Shown: in pieces, positions 1-12,436 of the stretch | How positions within the stretch are numbered: the stretch's first letter is position 1 | How the letters are laid out: every line of letters begins with the position of its first letter | Origin: Epiperipatus broadwayi | Lineage: Eukaryota > Onychophora > Udeonychophora > Euonychophora > Peripatidae | Length of the DNA: 64,000 bases | Direction of reading: 5' to 3' | NCBI GenBank assembly: GCA_028023455.1 | Contig: JAQFVV010006256.1 | Coordinates: 2,356,001 to 2,420,000 of the forward strand | The notes under the pieces: generated by a model | Databases searched by the model: none | What the model saw: only the letters and a program-made list of their open reading frames with translations | What the model was told of the DNA's origin: nothing | Made by a program: the position numbers and the translations under genes

Positions 1-350
1 CCCTAAGATTATATTATTTTTTGAAGTGGCGAAGAACGAGACGAAACAGATTTAAATCAATAATAAATATTTAATACAATAGATGATGCAATAAAAGAAA
101 TAGTTTAAATCATTTACACACAATAAAAACAGATTATATACTATAATGCTACGAGTATAACAAAATAAAAGATTCTATAAATGATTATACATTTATAAAT
201 CTTTATTCCGGATATATATAAAAAAGTTAAAGAATGTTTTTATCATTCAAAGTAAGAATTTGGCCATTGTCTCAATAAAGATATGTGCACATGGAAATAT
301 AAAATGTAGTATACATATTTACCTAGGTTTTAAGTCTCTGAATTAATTTG
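1..350. other. AT-rich stretch, nothing recognised
   Basis: No reading frame of note, no repeat longer than a few bases and no transposon similarity could be seen here on either strand. Confidence 0.5.
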
Positions 351-800
351 AAGTCTTGCTGACCGCCATGTGGAATTTCTCCACTTCTTTAGCAGGAAAC
401 GGTCACTCTTAAGTTAGATTTTGGTTGTGGGAACTCCTCTGCATTTAGGGGCATCAAGGACCAGGCAAAACAAACTCTCCAGCAGGTGCTACATCAGCAG
501 TTGTTACATCTAGATGGGAATCCTTTGCACAGTGAGTCTGGATCGGCAAGCGATCACGACGGCCCTTAGCCAGCCATTCTTTATGAGGCACCGATGTTAG
601 AAATCATATCTTGTTAACTATGGCTGCTTATTATCGGAGCAGTATCTCCACCAACATCTTGACAAGAAGTCTCCAACTCTACTAATACTAATCATACTTT
701 TAATTAAAATTCGCCAGTTCTTTGTCCTTTTGATCCTTTGTTTTCGCTGTTGTTCACACCTTTGCTTTTCTTAATGCGCCTTCGGCCATTTACATAGATT
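351..800. other. Less AT-rich unassigned segment
   Basis: Base composition is visibly more balanced than in the surroundings (for example around 420-600), which in this window usually marks transposon or exon DNA. No long frame is open on either strand and no protein motif was recognised. It could be the 5' untranslated part of the LINE whose endonuclease begins near 2130, but about 1.3 kb of AT-rich DNA and a TA tract lie between, so this is only a suggestion. Confidence 0.3.
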
Positions 801-1334
801 TGTTTTTTATATAATTTTGTAGCACTATGTACATTTATTTATTTATTTATTTTAATTAAACAGATTTTAATAAATGTTTTTTTATATTTTATTTTGACAA
901 GCATTAATTATTGCTGTCTTTATCATACTTCATACACGCATTTCGTTTTATCATCAAATGTGTACTTTTATGACCCAGATCCTTATCTTTCGGTCATGTT
1001 TTAAATTTCTATTTTTGCTCTGTTTAAGGCTTTCAAACTTTACTTTTCTTATACATCGTATTTTAGTTTTTTTTTTTCATTTAGATTTCTTTATTACTAT
1101 TAATTTTCTAATGTACAATTTCAATATTTCTAACTTATTTTTCATTTCACAAAATCTTAACTTTGGAGGGTAAAAGATAAGAATCTTTTTGATTCTAATT
1201 CCCTCTCTTTTCTTAATTAAAACATTTCTTTGTTTATAATTTTTTAAACTCACTTTTTAGTATTCCAAACACAATATTTAATATTCTTTAAATGTTAAAT
1301 ATCTATATGTGTGATCACAGTATGTGAGATCATC

Positions 1335-1337
<3 letters not shown>
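801..1337. other. AT-rich stretch, nothing recognised
   Basis: Contains a short ATTT run near 830-855 and a 71-codon chance frame made of hydrophobic residues from T-rich DNA. No gene or element supported. Confidence 0.5.

Positions 1338-1428
<91 letters not shown>
1338..1428. repeat. TA dinucleotide microsatellite
   Basis: About 45 uninterrupted TA units. It forms a perfect self-complementary tract. Confidence 0.95.
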
Positions 1429-1433
<5 letters not shown>

Positions 1434-2129
1434 TAGACTTGTAATGAAGGGGTAAACATAGAGAAATAAAGCTCAAATAAATCTAAACTTTAAATTCAAA
1501 CAGGTTATTTAACCCATACCATACATTACATATATATTCTATAGTAAAGTATATTTTTAGATTGTTTATATATGTATATGTGTGTGTATGTTTGTGTGTA
1601 ACAATGGTGATAAAAAAAGGCTTAGTAACTGGTTGTCATCTTTTCAAAAATGATGAGTCAGTTTAGAATTGGATTTTAGAAGGAGTTTCAGCTGGAAAGA
1701 ATTGAATGTTTAGGCAGCCTTATTTAATGATTCTTCTGCTTACTATGAAAGTTGAAGTAATCTAGAAAATATGATTTAAAAATGGTCTTTCTCATAGAGT
1801 CTACACAGGTTGTCATGACTGGTGATTACTCATTAAAGTAAAGATACAATAATATCAGTAATAATAGTAAAGCAGGGAGCAATGATAGTAATAAAAGTAG
1901 TATTATAAATCTAATTTTTTAAATATAAGTACATTGAATGTGAAAATTTTATTTGAGACAAACTCTTAATGTCTATAATAAAGAACACCATTAATAGTTA
2001 AAGAACTATTAAGATTTTAAAATGTTATAGCTTGTCATTGTGAAATTTGATTTCTAGACAAAGAAAGTTTAATACCACAGAAAAATAGTTATAAGTTGTT
2101 TTTTTTTGAAAGGGCAGATTAATCAGTGA
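1429..2129. other. AT-rich stretch, nothing recognised
   Basis: Short GT-rich run near 1570-1600. No coding or repeat structure supported. Confidence 0.45.
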
Positions 2130-2540
2130 AAGGCGTTGGATTGCTGTAAAGACTAATTTATTTTTATCTATTCTTGGAATCTCCTGTTATATCAATAGAA
2201 AGCTAATAGTGCTAAAATGTGGCCTATCTTATGCTACCAATGCTTATTTTATTAGTGCATATGTTCCAAAATTTGATTATGAGAATCAGAAAAATAAAGA
2301 GTTTATTTCTTGTTTGGCAACATTGCTATAGAAATACTATCAAATAATCTTTTTTTTTTTGGAGACTTTAATGCAAGTGCTGATATAATAAATATAATTT
2401 GGCCAAAATTGTTGAAAATAATGGTAATAATGCTATATATTTAAATTGACTGCTGATATTGAATTTTTATGTGATGCTTGGTAAAACTATCACAAATATT
2501 TTGTTTAGGCAGAAAAGTTACTATAAAAAATGTGGATGTA
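2130..2540 (+). pseudogene. LINE endonuclease domain remnant
   Basis: Conceptual text runs ISERRWIAVK, then SYATNAYFISAYVPKFD, then GDFNASAD (near 2361-2385). GDFNA is the signature of the exonuclease-endonuclease-phosphatase fold used by APE-type LINEs to nick target DNA. Further on, KTITNILFRQKSYYKK (near 2485-2530) matches the usual segment before the DNA-contacting tryptophan and the final SDH motif. At least one stop interrupts the frame after the SCLATLL segment, and the 3' half changes frame. Confidence 0.75.
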
Positions 2541-2816
2541 TCCACATTTTAAACAATGACATTTAATAGCTTATATTATAGTTAGAAATCAGAATACATG
2601 AGAAGTTCATATGCAAAATGTTGGATATATCGTAGATTAATAGTTTTGGAATTTTTATATTGCATTAAAAATAAATTTGACTCCAATCATATTAGTAAGA
2701 AAATAGATATTCTTTTGTTAGAAATACCTATTCTATATATTAAAATTTACCTGCTATTAAACACACCTTCAAGATTGTCATATTACTAAGGCATGGAATT
2801 CTCTTAAAGAGTTGTG

Positions 2817-3075
2817 TTATATATATAAAAGACATATTTTGCGGGTTCATCTGTATTTAAAAAATTAAATATTGATATACTGTCATTTCAACTTGATCAC
2901 ACAAGTCATCCACTGGGTGATAAAAGATAAAAAGACAGTGATTGTAGCACCTCTATAATCATCTTTCTACTTTTTATCACCCAGTGGATAATTTTTGTGA
3001 TTAAGTTGAAATGTCAGCATATCAATATTTAAATTTTTTAACACGGATGAACCCGCAAAATGTTTTTTATATATG
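2817..3075. mobile_element. Foldback / MITE-like element inside the LINE
   Basis: Imperfect inverted repeat: the left arm (about 2817-2930) and right arm (about 2970-3075) share the reverse-complementary blocks TTTTGCGGGTTCATC, AATATTGATAT, TTTCAACTTGATCAC and CCACTGGGTGATAAAA. The loop is about 40 bp. It lies in the LINE's endonuclease-RT linker, so it arrived after the LINE. No target duplication could be fixed because both flanks are AT-rich. Confidence 0.75.
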
Positions 3076-3599
3076 CAACCTATGAAAATCTTCGTATCAA
3101 CATATATATAAGCAAATCTATTTTTGAATTCATTAAAAAATATCATGACTGAAAATAACTTTATTATTTATGATTTTAAAAAAAAATTATGACATTTTTT
3201 GCTTGATAAAATAATAAAGTAAATGTTGAGCTCTATAATAAATATAAGAGATTTAAATGGTGAATATCAATAACTGATAAGAAGAACTACAAATGATTGG
3301 TGAATTAAAACTGCAAAGGAGATTCAGGCATTCGTTGACAGTGACCATTTTATATCTTATTTTGATATGTTGTATGCGACATATGAACGTGAAAAATAAT
3401 CACACAATTCTATTATATCCAGAAATGACACTCTTTTATATGATAATGATATTTTGAGTGGGTGGAGGGAATATATGATGATGATATTTTAAACAAGTAG
3501 AAGGAATAATTTGATCATCATTTGAATAATGATATGAGAATTGAGATGGTGATGACTTTTAGTGAAGTATTCATGTTATATACTCAGATTTCAACAAAT

Positions 3600-4520
3600 A
3601 TATCAAACTTAATAAAGTTAAAGTAACTTTATGTAATCTTAAAATTGGAAAATCTGCCAGTCCTGATGAAATACCTGAAGTTTTAAAGTATAATGGAGAT
3701 ATCGTAGCTTCAAAAATATTGAGATTTTTTCAGAAATATATGGGCCCCTGAAGTTATGCTTTTTGATCTTAAGGATGTTTTTATTATTTCCAATTTTAAA
3801 AATAATGTAAATAATCAAGATTGCAGTAATTATTATGGAATATTATTATTATTATGTACTACAGCAAAGTTACTTTCTATGATTTTATTGAATAGATTGC
3901 TTTCAGTCTTAAAAATATATTTACCTGAGATTCAGTGTTATTTTAGAGAAACAAGAAGCACTATTGATATGGTTTTGTCAAAAAGAAAGTGCAAGAAAAG
4001 TGTCAGAAACAAAAGAGTGATTCATACTTTTCATTGATTTGGTCAAGGTGTTTGATTCAGTTAATTGGCCAGATTTATACATTGTTTAAAATTAATTGAT
4101 TATCCACTAAAGGTTATTCATTTATATAGCTTCTATATGATAGAATGAGATGAAGAGTTATAAAGATAGAAAATCTGATGGATTTGTAATGAAAACTGGT
4201 GAGTTAAATAAGATTGTGTACCTTCATCAACATTGTTTTTAATTTTTGGAAGTGTTTATAGGCAGCTTGATAAAACAGGGATCAGCATACAATACAAATT
4301 TGATGGTGGAATTTTTTAAAATTTGGATTGATTAACAGTGAAAACAAAAATATAATTTTCTTGGATTCTGTATTTACAGTTTGCTGCTGATTTTGCTATT
4401 TTCTATGCCACAAATGATTTACAGAATATATTTAATGTTTTCAATACAACATTCAAAGAATTTGGTTTAACAATTAATGAGTTTCAAGTTCCTTAAAAAA
4501 TTTCTGTTTTGATTTTTAAA
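3600..4520 (+). pseudogene. LINE reverse transcriptase domain remnant
   Basis: RT landmarks are seen in the expected order. KIGKSASPDEIPEVLKY (near 3640-3690) precedes the fingers. CSNYYGILLLLCTTAKLL (near 3820-3880) stands for the CxNYRGISLLS block. LPEIQCYFRETRSTIDM (near 3925-3970) is the QxGFRxxRST block. FIDLVKVFDSVNWPDLY (4025-4080) is motif A with its aspartate. ISIQYKFDGGIF (near 4280-4310) follows. FAADFAIFYATNDLQ (near 4380-4425) is motif C with the second aspartate of the catalytic pair lost. FKEFGLTIN (near 4455-4480) is motif D. Frames change at least three times and stops are present, so it is dead. Confidence 0.85.
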
Positions 4521-5414
4521 TTATTTAAAAAAAAAAAACCTGAAGTTCTTTATCAATCAGTAATGAACAAAAAAATTCTCAGCAACTTTTAGATTGAATA
4601 GATATCAACTTGGCAATGTAAACCAATTTTAATACCTCATTAACTTTTTCAGTAGAAAGGTGAACTTAAATATTGAAGTAAAACACAGCTCCAATGTGTT
4701 TCTGCTTTTAACAAGATAAAAGACATTTCATCAGTAACTAATACAACTAAATTAGCTATATATAGAGCTGTTACTTTATCTAATTTTCTGTGTGAAAATG
4801 AAACCGATATTCTAATAATACACCATAAAGATTCTATAAAATATTAAAATGCAATTATGAGATCATAGAACTAATCAATATGGTTTTTAACTTTATGGGT
4901 GTCATACTACAGAGTCCTCTATTGCAAAATCATACCTTTTTTTGATTGAACATGTAGTATGAATGAGCAATACACAGCATTCTAAATTTTTTTTATAGTA
5001 GACATGAGCATGATTTTTATGGGAGAGATAAATCGCTTTTCTGCTATAATGTTGATTGATCTCATAGTTAAGAGAAGGCAGAGAATAGAATATATTAGAA
5101 TGGTGTTTGAGTATTTCATAAAAAAAAAGTTTTCAGCAAAATATGTAAAAAAAAAAAACAGCATTGTAAAATATCAAATATATAAAAAAGAACCAGTATT
5201 TTTACATGTGGAAATATTTATGATTCAGAGATTGGATTACATAATCATTATAAAACTTATCTCTAGAATAGTTTTTTTGTGTGAAATAACTATATTCATT
5301 CATAAATGGCTACTGTTGATGATGGTAATGAAGTGCCTTTCAATAAATAGAATACTCTTTAAACAGCTTCTTAAAAAGAATAGAGAAGAAGATAATATTT
5401 ATCAGATTTTCTAA

Positions 5415-6289
5415 TTGTTGGATGGTTAGGTTTGAATGACTTTTCATCTTACTATTCTTTTATCCTCTTGATAAGAATAATACTTTAATGTTAAATACTG
5501 TAAATAAAGAAAGTTACATGAACAAAAAACAGTAAGCATAAATTATGCATTCTCAATCAAAATGATAATTTTTCACTCTGATAATTATAAATGAGCAATC
5601 ATTAATATTTAATTCAGAGCATAGAAATTGATACATTACTATTATTGAAATTATTTATATTTTCTTTCAATATTTTGCCTTTTGGCATTGGGATGTTTTA
5701 TAATCTGCTCATAATAATAAAAAATTGTCAATTACTTATTGCACAAAATATTATTAATAAATATTCTTAAATTAATGGATTATCCCAATTTTTTAAAAAA
5801 AATATGTTGTGTGGTAAATAAACTTGCTTTTTTCAATAGCATATGAATTTGGATTCCAGGCAAATAATTTAATATTAGCTTTACACCAGAAATAATTGCA
5901 TTATTTTACAAATTTTAACATTTTTTTAAATAAATAATCTCAGCCTGATGAATTTGCATATGTAAAAAGTAAAAAGTCAGTCCTTGAAGAAATTTTGCTT
6001 TTTTTATATTCTTTGGTGATCTCTCATAAATTCCATGTAATACAAATTAATAAGATGTCTACCTCATAACTATGGAGAAAAGTTTCAAAATTTTTCTTTT
6101 TAAAGATCTTCCATTCTTCAATAGTTGATTCAAATTCTCTTACCTAGTTTGATACCAGATAAACTTTGTAAGTGAATATACCATGACCCTCAATTTAAGA
6201 TTAATATTCCAAAAGTTTATAACTTTGATATAATTTTTATAGCTGAAATGAAATCTTACACAAACAAATAATATTGACTTTAGTTAATA

Positions 6290-6292
<3 letters not shown>
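5415..6292. other. AT-rich stretch, nothing recognised
   Basis: No gene or mobile-element signature was recognised on either strand. Confidence 0.5.

Positions 6293-6379
<87 letters not shown>
6293..6379. repeat. TA dinucleotide microsatellite
   Basis: About 43 TA units, followed after a short break by a smaller TA run at about 6387-6399. Confidence 0.95.
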
Positions 6380-6382
<3 letters not shown>

Positions 6383-7264
6383 ATTATATATATATATATT
6401 AGAAAGCCTTATAATTACCAATACATATTATCTCAGCCAAGATCATATTACTCAAAGGATGAATGGAGTCTTGCAACTTCAATCTTTATTCAATAAATGC
6501 TAAAATAAAATTCAATTTTAGATGCATTTCATTTGTAAAATTTCTTAAAAATCATAGGTTTAATAGAATGAATAACAACTATAGTCCCCTTATTTAAGTT
6601 CCATTAAAAGTTACTTAATGTTTTATTACATTATTTACAAAATATTTTTATGATCTTCTTCAGACTCCAAAACTTAAACTTGGGTCATCCATATATTCTG
6701 CATTAAATTCACTATATGAGGTTTGACTATAGGTGGAAAACTGAAGATGATAGAAATTAATATCTATCTGATTAAAATATTCAAATTAAATAATGCTATT
6801 GTTAAAAGCTATTAAACTAAAAAGAATAGTAAAAAGTTTTTATTCATTACTCAGAATTTTCAACATTTAACATAATCATTAATTTAAAAATACTTCATCA
6901 TTATATGTTGTCATTATTATATTCAAATGTTATTGATCTGTTGCAGAATTAATATCACTCTAAATTTATATATTTTTATAATATATAGCATTTCCCTCAC
7001 ATTGAATAAATTTCATTATCTTTTCCATCCATCAATTTATGGCTGTTTCTAAGTTTTATAATATCTTGGATCCAATTTAAGAATTCAGTTATCCATCTCA
7101 ATTATCACTTTCTTATGATAAGTACATCCTACTTCCATTTCAACTCTAATTTTCTTGTCTATGTATTTTTTTTTTTTGATTCCTTCTCACTAATCTCTCA
7201 ATCATATCTCTACTTTTTCCCATGATTTTCAATCTCTGTATTATTCTTTTATTAAATGAACAAG
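6380..7264. other. AT-rich stretch, nothing recognised
   Basis: No gene or repeat could be supported. Pyrimidine-rich text around 7100-7230 gives chance frames only. Confidence 0.45.
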
Positions 7265-7685
7265 TTCTCAGATTGAGGTTTACAGCCTTAGTAAATATTA
7301 CTTACGTAATCAATGTGCATTTAAATAAATTTATAATTACAACTTTAAAATATCATAATAGATTTCTAACTATAAGATCTTTCCATTGACTCGTTGTAAA
7401 TCGAAAGATTTCGCAAGTACTAATGTGTAATAGAAATTGTGGACTTAATCAGTGAAGTATTGAATAGTTTCACGCTCTTAAATCTAACCGTTTCAGCTTC
7501 ACCTATTCATGTAGACAGTAGGTTGAAGTAAAGAAGGGGTTCCCCTCTTTTCTTCCAAAGCGTAAGCTTGTGGTTAAGATCTGTAGAAGTCTCTACCTTC
7601 GCATTTTCACGTGCATATTCTTGAGATTTACAGCCTTAGTAAATATTACTTACGTAATCAATGTGCGTTTAAATAAATTTATAAT
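7265..7685. repeat. 65 bp direct repeats flanking a 280 bp segment
   Basis: A block starting at TTTACAGCCTTAGTAAATAT and running through CTTACGTAATCAATGTGC to AAATAAATTTATAAT occurs at about 7275-7340 and again at about 7626-7685, nearly identical. The DNA between is less AT-rich than its surroundings. The layout could be a tandem duplication or a small unit bounded by terminal direct repeats. No coding motif or tRNA-like box pair in the right order was found. Confidence 0.7.
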
Positions 7686-8040
7686 GAATATTGATAAAAT
7701 ATATTTATTAAAAACTTTTTTCCACCCAAATAGGCATATTTGTTTTTAATATTCTCTTCAAAAGTATTGAAGTTTAATCTTTTTTTTTTCTCAATTTCCT
7801 TTATTGAACAAATTTGATTATAATCAATATACATATATAATAATGCACTTTTACACGCTACCCAGATAGTTTTTTTATATTTACTACTTACAACAGCCTT
7901 CTTCACGACACATGAACGCATTTATGCATGAAATATATAAATTATATAAATATATTATTGAATTATATATATAATAACATTATTTTTAAAACAGATTATT
8001 ATATTTTTAATAATATAGATATATTCTAATGATTTTTTTT
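7686..8040. other. AT-rich stretch, nothing recognised
   Basis: Chance frames only. Confidence 0.45.
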
Positions 8041-9990
8041 TTAGAAGTTTGCAAATAATTTATTTTCAAAAGGCTTTATTGAATTATAAATTTACAAAAC
8101 AGTATTTAGTACCACATATAGCATAAAGTAAGAAAAGACTATGAAGTTTTAAACAGAGGAAGATATGTGATTTACATTATGGGAAAATTACAAATCTGTG
8201 TGTAACAGGAAAACAAAATCTTAAAAGCAGCGTAACATTTTTTGACTGCTGCATAGGATTTACATTTTTCTATGTAAATCATTGCATTAATGTAATTTTT
8301 TTTTTGCTTTTAATTATCTCGTTATTATTTTATAATAGTGAATCATGTCATAAATTCAAACGAAGTCACATTAGAGCCCATGTGTCTGAGTAAATGTTAG
8401 TTGGTGAAATTTTTTCATCCCTTATGTGTATAATATACATTTTGTTTTTAAATGTATTAGGATATCTTCATCTGGTCTTCCATAATGAGAATAGTATAAA
8501 TGTGCTGGCCTAAATATGTGCATAAATATCTTTTTTAAATATATTGAGAAGTGTATATATGTTGTTGTAATCATTATTTTTAAATATTTTAGGAATACCA
8601 CACCAGACAGTATTAAACAGGGGGCACGTGAATAGAAAATGTGATTGTATTTCTGATTCTCTCTGACATAGTTTGCATATGATTTCAATGTTAGTGCAAT
8701 TGATTTTATATCTGTAGAAATAAAGTGTGTGATTTTATATCTGTAGAAATAAAGAGTGGGAAGTGCTTCAATATTTTGTTTTAGAAGAAAATCATAATAT
8801 TTTGGCTCTAATGACTAATATCTGAATTTTTTAGTCAACTGCTTATTGGTTATGTTTAAAAGAGGGTTGTTATTATCATTGGATGGGCAAGCACAGATTG
8901 AATATACATCTCAGTATTTTATTTTATTCCTTGAGGGGGCAATATATTAAATTGGGAATACATAATAAGGGAAAAATTAGCTTATTCCAATAATTGCATA
9001 TTGATAGTGGCCTGTCTGTGGGTGTAATTTTAAAAACTTTCTAGACGTGGAAATATCTTTGCACATAATGATATAAGATTAAGTGATTTTTGAGTAGGGA
9101 AAATTTTAATAGAATATAAACACAATCCATTTTGAGATAGAGGGTGCAGAATCTTACTTAGGGATACTGACACTCTTTCCCCAAAACAATTCGTAAACAA
9201 TGAATAAATTTTAGATGTAAAAGCTTTTGCATATATTATTATAGGTATATAGTATGTAACCCATGTCATTATTAGAAAATTGAAAAGAGTCACTTTGGCA
9301 TAGAATGATAAATATGATTTGGAAAGAGAATTAATTATATTTTCAACTTTATTTATTAGTTTTTTTTGTATATGCAATCACATTTCAGAGTTACTCAAAT
9401 GAAAAGGAAGTCTCACAAACAAACTAGGCTTTCTTTTAAAGTATTGCTCATGTTGGCATCCCAAGTACATAGACCATGCACTGAATTTGTCTAAATTGAA
9501 CTCCTTTTATATTTGTCTGAGTAATTATTTAGAATTTTTATTAGTTTTGGTATCTGTTTTTAGTTGGCAGAAAGATTATTATGTTATCCGTGTATGCAAT
9601 GTATGAAACATTTGCCTTCATTCCAAGTATATATATTCCAATCATCTCATTTTCAATTGCTTTAAGGAGTGGTCATTATAAAAAGTGAATAAAAGAGCAC
9701 TTAATGGTGAACCTTGTGAAATTGAGTTAAATGGAATGAATGATAGTGAGTAGTTCTACTAAGAGTTATCTGAATTCCTCAACTTAGAAGAAGATTCGTA
9801 ATCAAGTAGACTAATGCCCTGGGTATTGATGTATCTGCTAATGCATTAATTAAAATATCATTTGGTATCATATCAAATGCTGATTTAATGTGCAGCTAAA
9901 CTACAACTGGTTCATATTATCTGTTGTTTCTGACTATGATTAATTTCATTCATATTCCTATATATGTTAATAATATGATCAAATTAGTTA
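8041..9990 (-). mobile_element. Degenerate L1/Tx1-type LINE, copy A
   Basis: Read on the minus strand from about 9990 down to 8041. RT pieces are visible in order: a motif A-like AFDMIPNDIL region (about 9850-9900), GSPLSALLF (about 9690-9715, the QGxPLSP block), IENEMIGIYILGMKANVS (about 9610-9660) and YTDNIIFLPTKN (about 9565-9600), a decayed YxDD. Next comes an intact 115-codon stretch (9030-9377) with LSKSYLSFYAKVTLFNFL, ILHPLSQNGLCLYSIKIF and IFPTQKSLNLISL, the post-RT block typical of L1-like LINEs. It is the same family as the copy at 26695-28216, and both end with a similar CTTTATTGAAT-type sequence (+ strand). Catalytic residues are mutated and the element is dead. Confidence 0.75.
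8701..8756. repeat. 28 bp tandem duplication
   Basis: The unit GATTTTATATCTGTAGAAAT plus AAAG and GTGT(G) occurs twice in a row inside LINE copy A, a simple local duplication. Confidence 0.8.
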
Positions 9991-10199
9991 TAGTTCTTAA
10001 CTTTTTGTGATTCCATTTTATCAATTTCTGTTCCTTCTTTTGTTAAATACCATTGAATATTATTTTAACTTTTTCAGCATTTATTTTTAGTCTTAATTTT
10101 TTTGCTTTTATCTGATATAAAAATAATTGCACTACCTAGAATTCTAAATAATTTAAGTATTTTTTTTTATTTCTTTAGCACGTCTCTGTTTAATCCACA

Positions 10200-10700
10200 A
10201 AAATACTTTTATTACAGCTATAAAAGATTTTGAAAAAGGCAAACACCTTGTCATATTTTTCTAGCTATGTTAATTTTTTCAGGGTCATCACTTAGATTAA
10301 ACACTGCTATTGTAATATAAAAAATATTTTTCAGAAATTTGATAACAACCTGGATTTATATTTTGAATTTCAGAAATTTAACTACAAAAGAAATGCTAAG
10401 AGAGCCAAATGTTTTATTGTTTAATAGTTTATACATTCAAGGCAGAATAGCAATGCATATTCATTGGGAATTTATAGACCTCTCTTTATAAGTGAAAGTT
10501 ACCTCCTATACTAAAACCAATTTTTATCCCAGCTTATTTTTTAATTAACTTGATCACAATCCTTGTATGAATATAGAACTGCAAGAAGTCAAATAGATTT
10601 TCGACTTCTACTAAAGTGAGACTACCATGTCTACATTCTTAAAATGCATGGATTTAGTAATCCACATCATAAAAAAAATTAACTAAAAAATTAGCAAAAA
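10200..10700 (+). pseudogene. Possible second LINE RT scrap
   Basis: Conceptual text near 10460-10490 reads NSNAYSLGIYRPLF, and near 10575-10610 reads YRTARSQIDFRLLL. These resemble the NxYRPI and GFRxxRSTxDxL blocks of LINE reverse transcriptases at roughly the right spacing. No catalytic motif is visible and frames break often, so this is a weak call; chance similarity is possible. Confidence 0.35.
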
Positions 10701-12126
10701 TTTCATTAGTATTTACCTATATTGTATATCAGAATTGTTTTTATACTATGTTTTAAATCATTTACATTATTGCAATATCAACTATTTGCACACATTATCT
10801 GATGCTATCAATTAGAAAATGAAAATTTTATTTAAAATTGCCTCGAAACTGAGAGACAACTTTTCATATCTCTCAATTTCATAGAAATTTTAAATTGATC
10901 AGATATCTATCTCAGTATTTTATTAGCAGTAACTTTATTTTGCAATATTTAAATTTAGATTGAATTTTGATCACACAATGAAAATTGTATGCCATTTTAT
11001 TAGAGTTTAATGATATCTCATACTTTTATAGTCTTAATGTAGGTAATTTTTCTCTGGATATTTGCAATCTATGGGTTTTTTTTTTTACTTTTTTATAAAA
11101 TTATTAATGCTTTCAATAATAAAAGCAAATTTATTTGATTATAATAACAGACTATAAAAGAGCAATCAATTGATTTCAATTATAAAAGTAATTTTATTTC
11201 TCTATTTTTGCAATTTTATGGTTATATTTTTAATTTTTTTATACAAATATTATAATACCATTGTAAATAATTCTTATAATAAAAAATTAAATTTGACACA
11301 ATAATTAAATAAAAGAAATACTTTTCTTAGATGGACTGAGATACTGCTTGCAGTATTTACGTTATAATCACTTTGTAATTATTGCAAGTTAATGATAATA
11401 AAAATTTTGTGGTAAAGATAACTGATTTAAGAAATAGTTGAATAATAAAGCTGATAGTTATTCAGTAAGAATATACCATCTATTCATAAAATAATATATA
11501 TATATAATGTCATGGGAAAAACCTTTACAATCTTTGTTAATGTGCCATATGTATCAAAGGAACTATCAAAGTTCATAACAAACTCACTTATTATTAGTAT
11601 TTCCCAAATAGCTACATTTAGGATTGATGATGATAAGTGTCTGTTTTTTCTATTCTTCTTATTTATTCACTATAAACACAAGACATATTTTTTTCCTGAT
11701 CACCATTTTCTGACAAACTCCCTTTTAAGGTTGGTCCCAAGATCATTCAATGCTGATAGCATAATTTAGAGTTTCCTACTAATGATCAGAGCAGCATCTT
11801 CTATCACAAAAGTGCTACTAATGAGCCTAAGCAAGAAAGATCTCAGCTCAACAATTCTAACAATATCCCTGTTAACATTCTGGCAATATCAAACAGTTTG
11901 AGAAAAGATTTATCCAAGGTCCAGATAATACTCATGATATATTTGAATGCCTAAGTAATTTACGGATTAGGATAGAGAACAATAATAGCATACAGCTAGA
12001 CTTTTTATTATCTTAATTAAAAAAAAAAAAACATTTATCAACTATAAAGAAAAAGAAATGAAATAGTAATAATAATAATCTTCTCTTATTCTTCTCTTTC
12101 ACTTTCTTTGCATATCTTCATATAAT
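10701..12126. other. AT-rich stretch, nothing recognised
   Basis: An 85-codon frame at 11512-11769 shows no family motif and no splice-site context that supports it. The rest has no visible structure. Confidence 0.45.
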
Positions 12127-12436
12127 CATATATATATTTCTTATAACACTTTTTTCATATACTCATCAATGCAAACAAATTTTCTTAACCTTCTTTACTT
12201 TCCTTACAGTTTTGACTGTCCAGCAGTCTTCATCAAAACTGTAATCTTCTTCTTTTCTTTAATTAAGATGATGGTTTAATTAAAACGAACCATCATTTTA
12301 ATTAAAGAAAAGAAGATTAGAGCTCTGATGAAGACTGCTGGACAGTCAAAACTGTAAGGAAAATAAAGAAGGTTAAGAAAATTTGTTTGCATTGATGTGT
12401 GTATGAAAGAAGTGTTATAAGAAATATATATATATA
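12127..12436. mobile_element. 310 bp near-perfect hairpin element
   Basis: Two arms of about 145 bp (12127-12276 and 12286-12436) are reverse complements with few differences; the loop is about 10 bp (TAATTAAAAC). Both ends lie in short TA runs. In the right arm CTGATGAAGACTGCTGGACA (from 12319) continues with GTCAAAACTG. This has the order of a hammerhead core (CTGATGA, 5 bp stem GACTG/CAGTC, then AAAAC in place of GAAAC). The left arm has the same text in reverse. It could be a foldback transposon or two head-to-head copies of a short repeat. Confidence 0.75.

Larger units (their letters stand above)
2130..5414 (+). mobile_element. Broken non-LTR retrotransposon (APE endonuclease + RT)
   Basis: A degenerate LINE on the plus strand, readable only by switching frames. 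In order it shows an apurinic-type endonuclease (about 2130-2530), a linker with AKEIQAFVDSDHF-like text near 3310-3360, the reverse transcriptase (about 3600-4500) and a C-terminal part to about 5414 that still holds an AIYRAVTLSNFL segment (near 4755-4790), which in this family follows the RT. Many stops and frameshifts make it non-functional. The motif order and spacing match the LINE group whose endonuclease is often annotated as craniofacial development protein 2-like in animal genomes; the clade name (RTE- or Jockey-like) is not certain. A foldback element sits in the endonuclease-RT linker. The 3' end is not sharply defined and no poly-A tail was seen. Confidence 0.8.

Noticed and set aside
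5942-5970. CTGATGA at 5945 and at 36930 and 53365 as further hammerheads
   Set aside because: No GAAA at the right distance and no stem II or stem I; single 7-mers are expected by chance in this DNA.
7540-7610. tRNA-like SINE promoter (GGTTAAGATCT, GGGGTTCCCC)
   Set aside because: The B-box-like text lies before the A-box-like text, the reverse of the order needed, and no cloverleaf can be formed.
10200-10700. A full additional LINE
   Set aside because: Only two weak RT-like blocks are visible; kept as a low-confidence scrap, not as an element.
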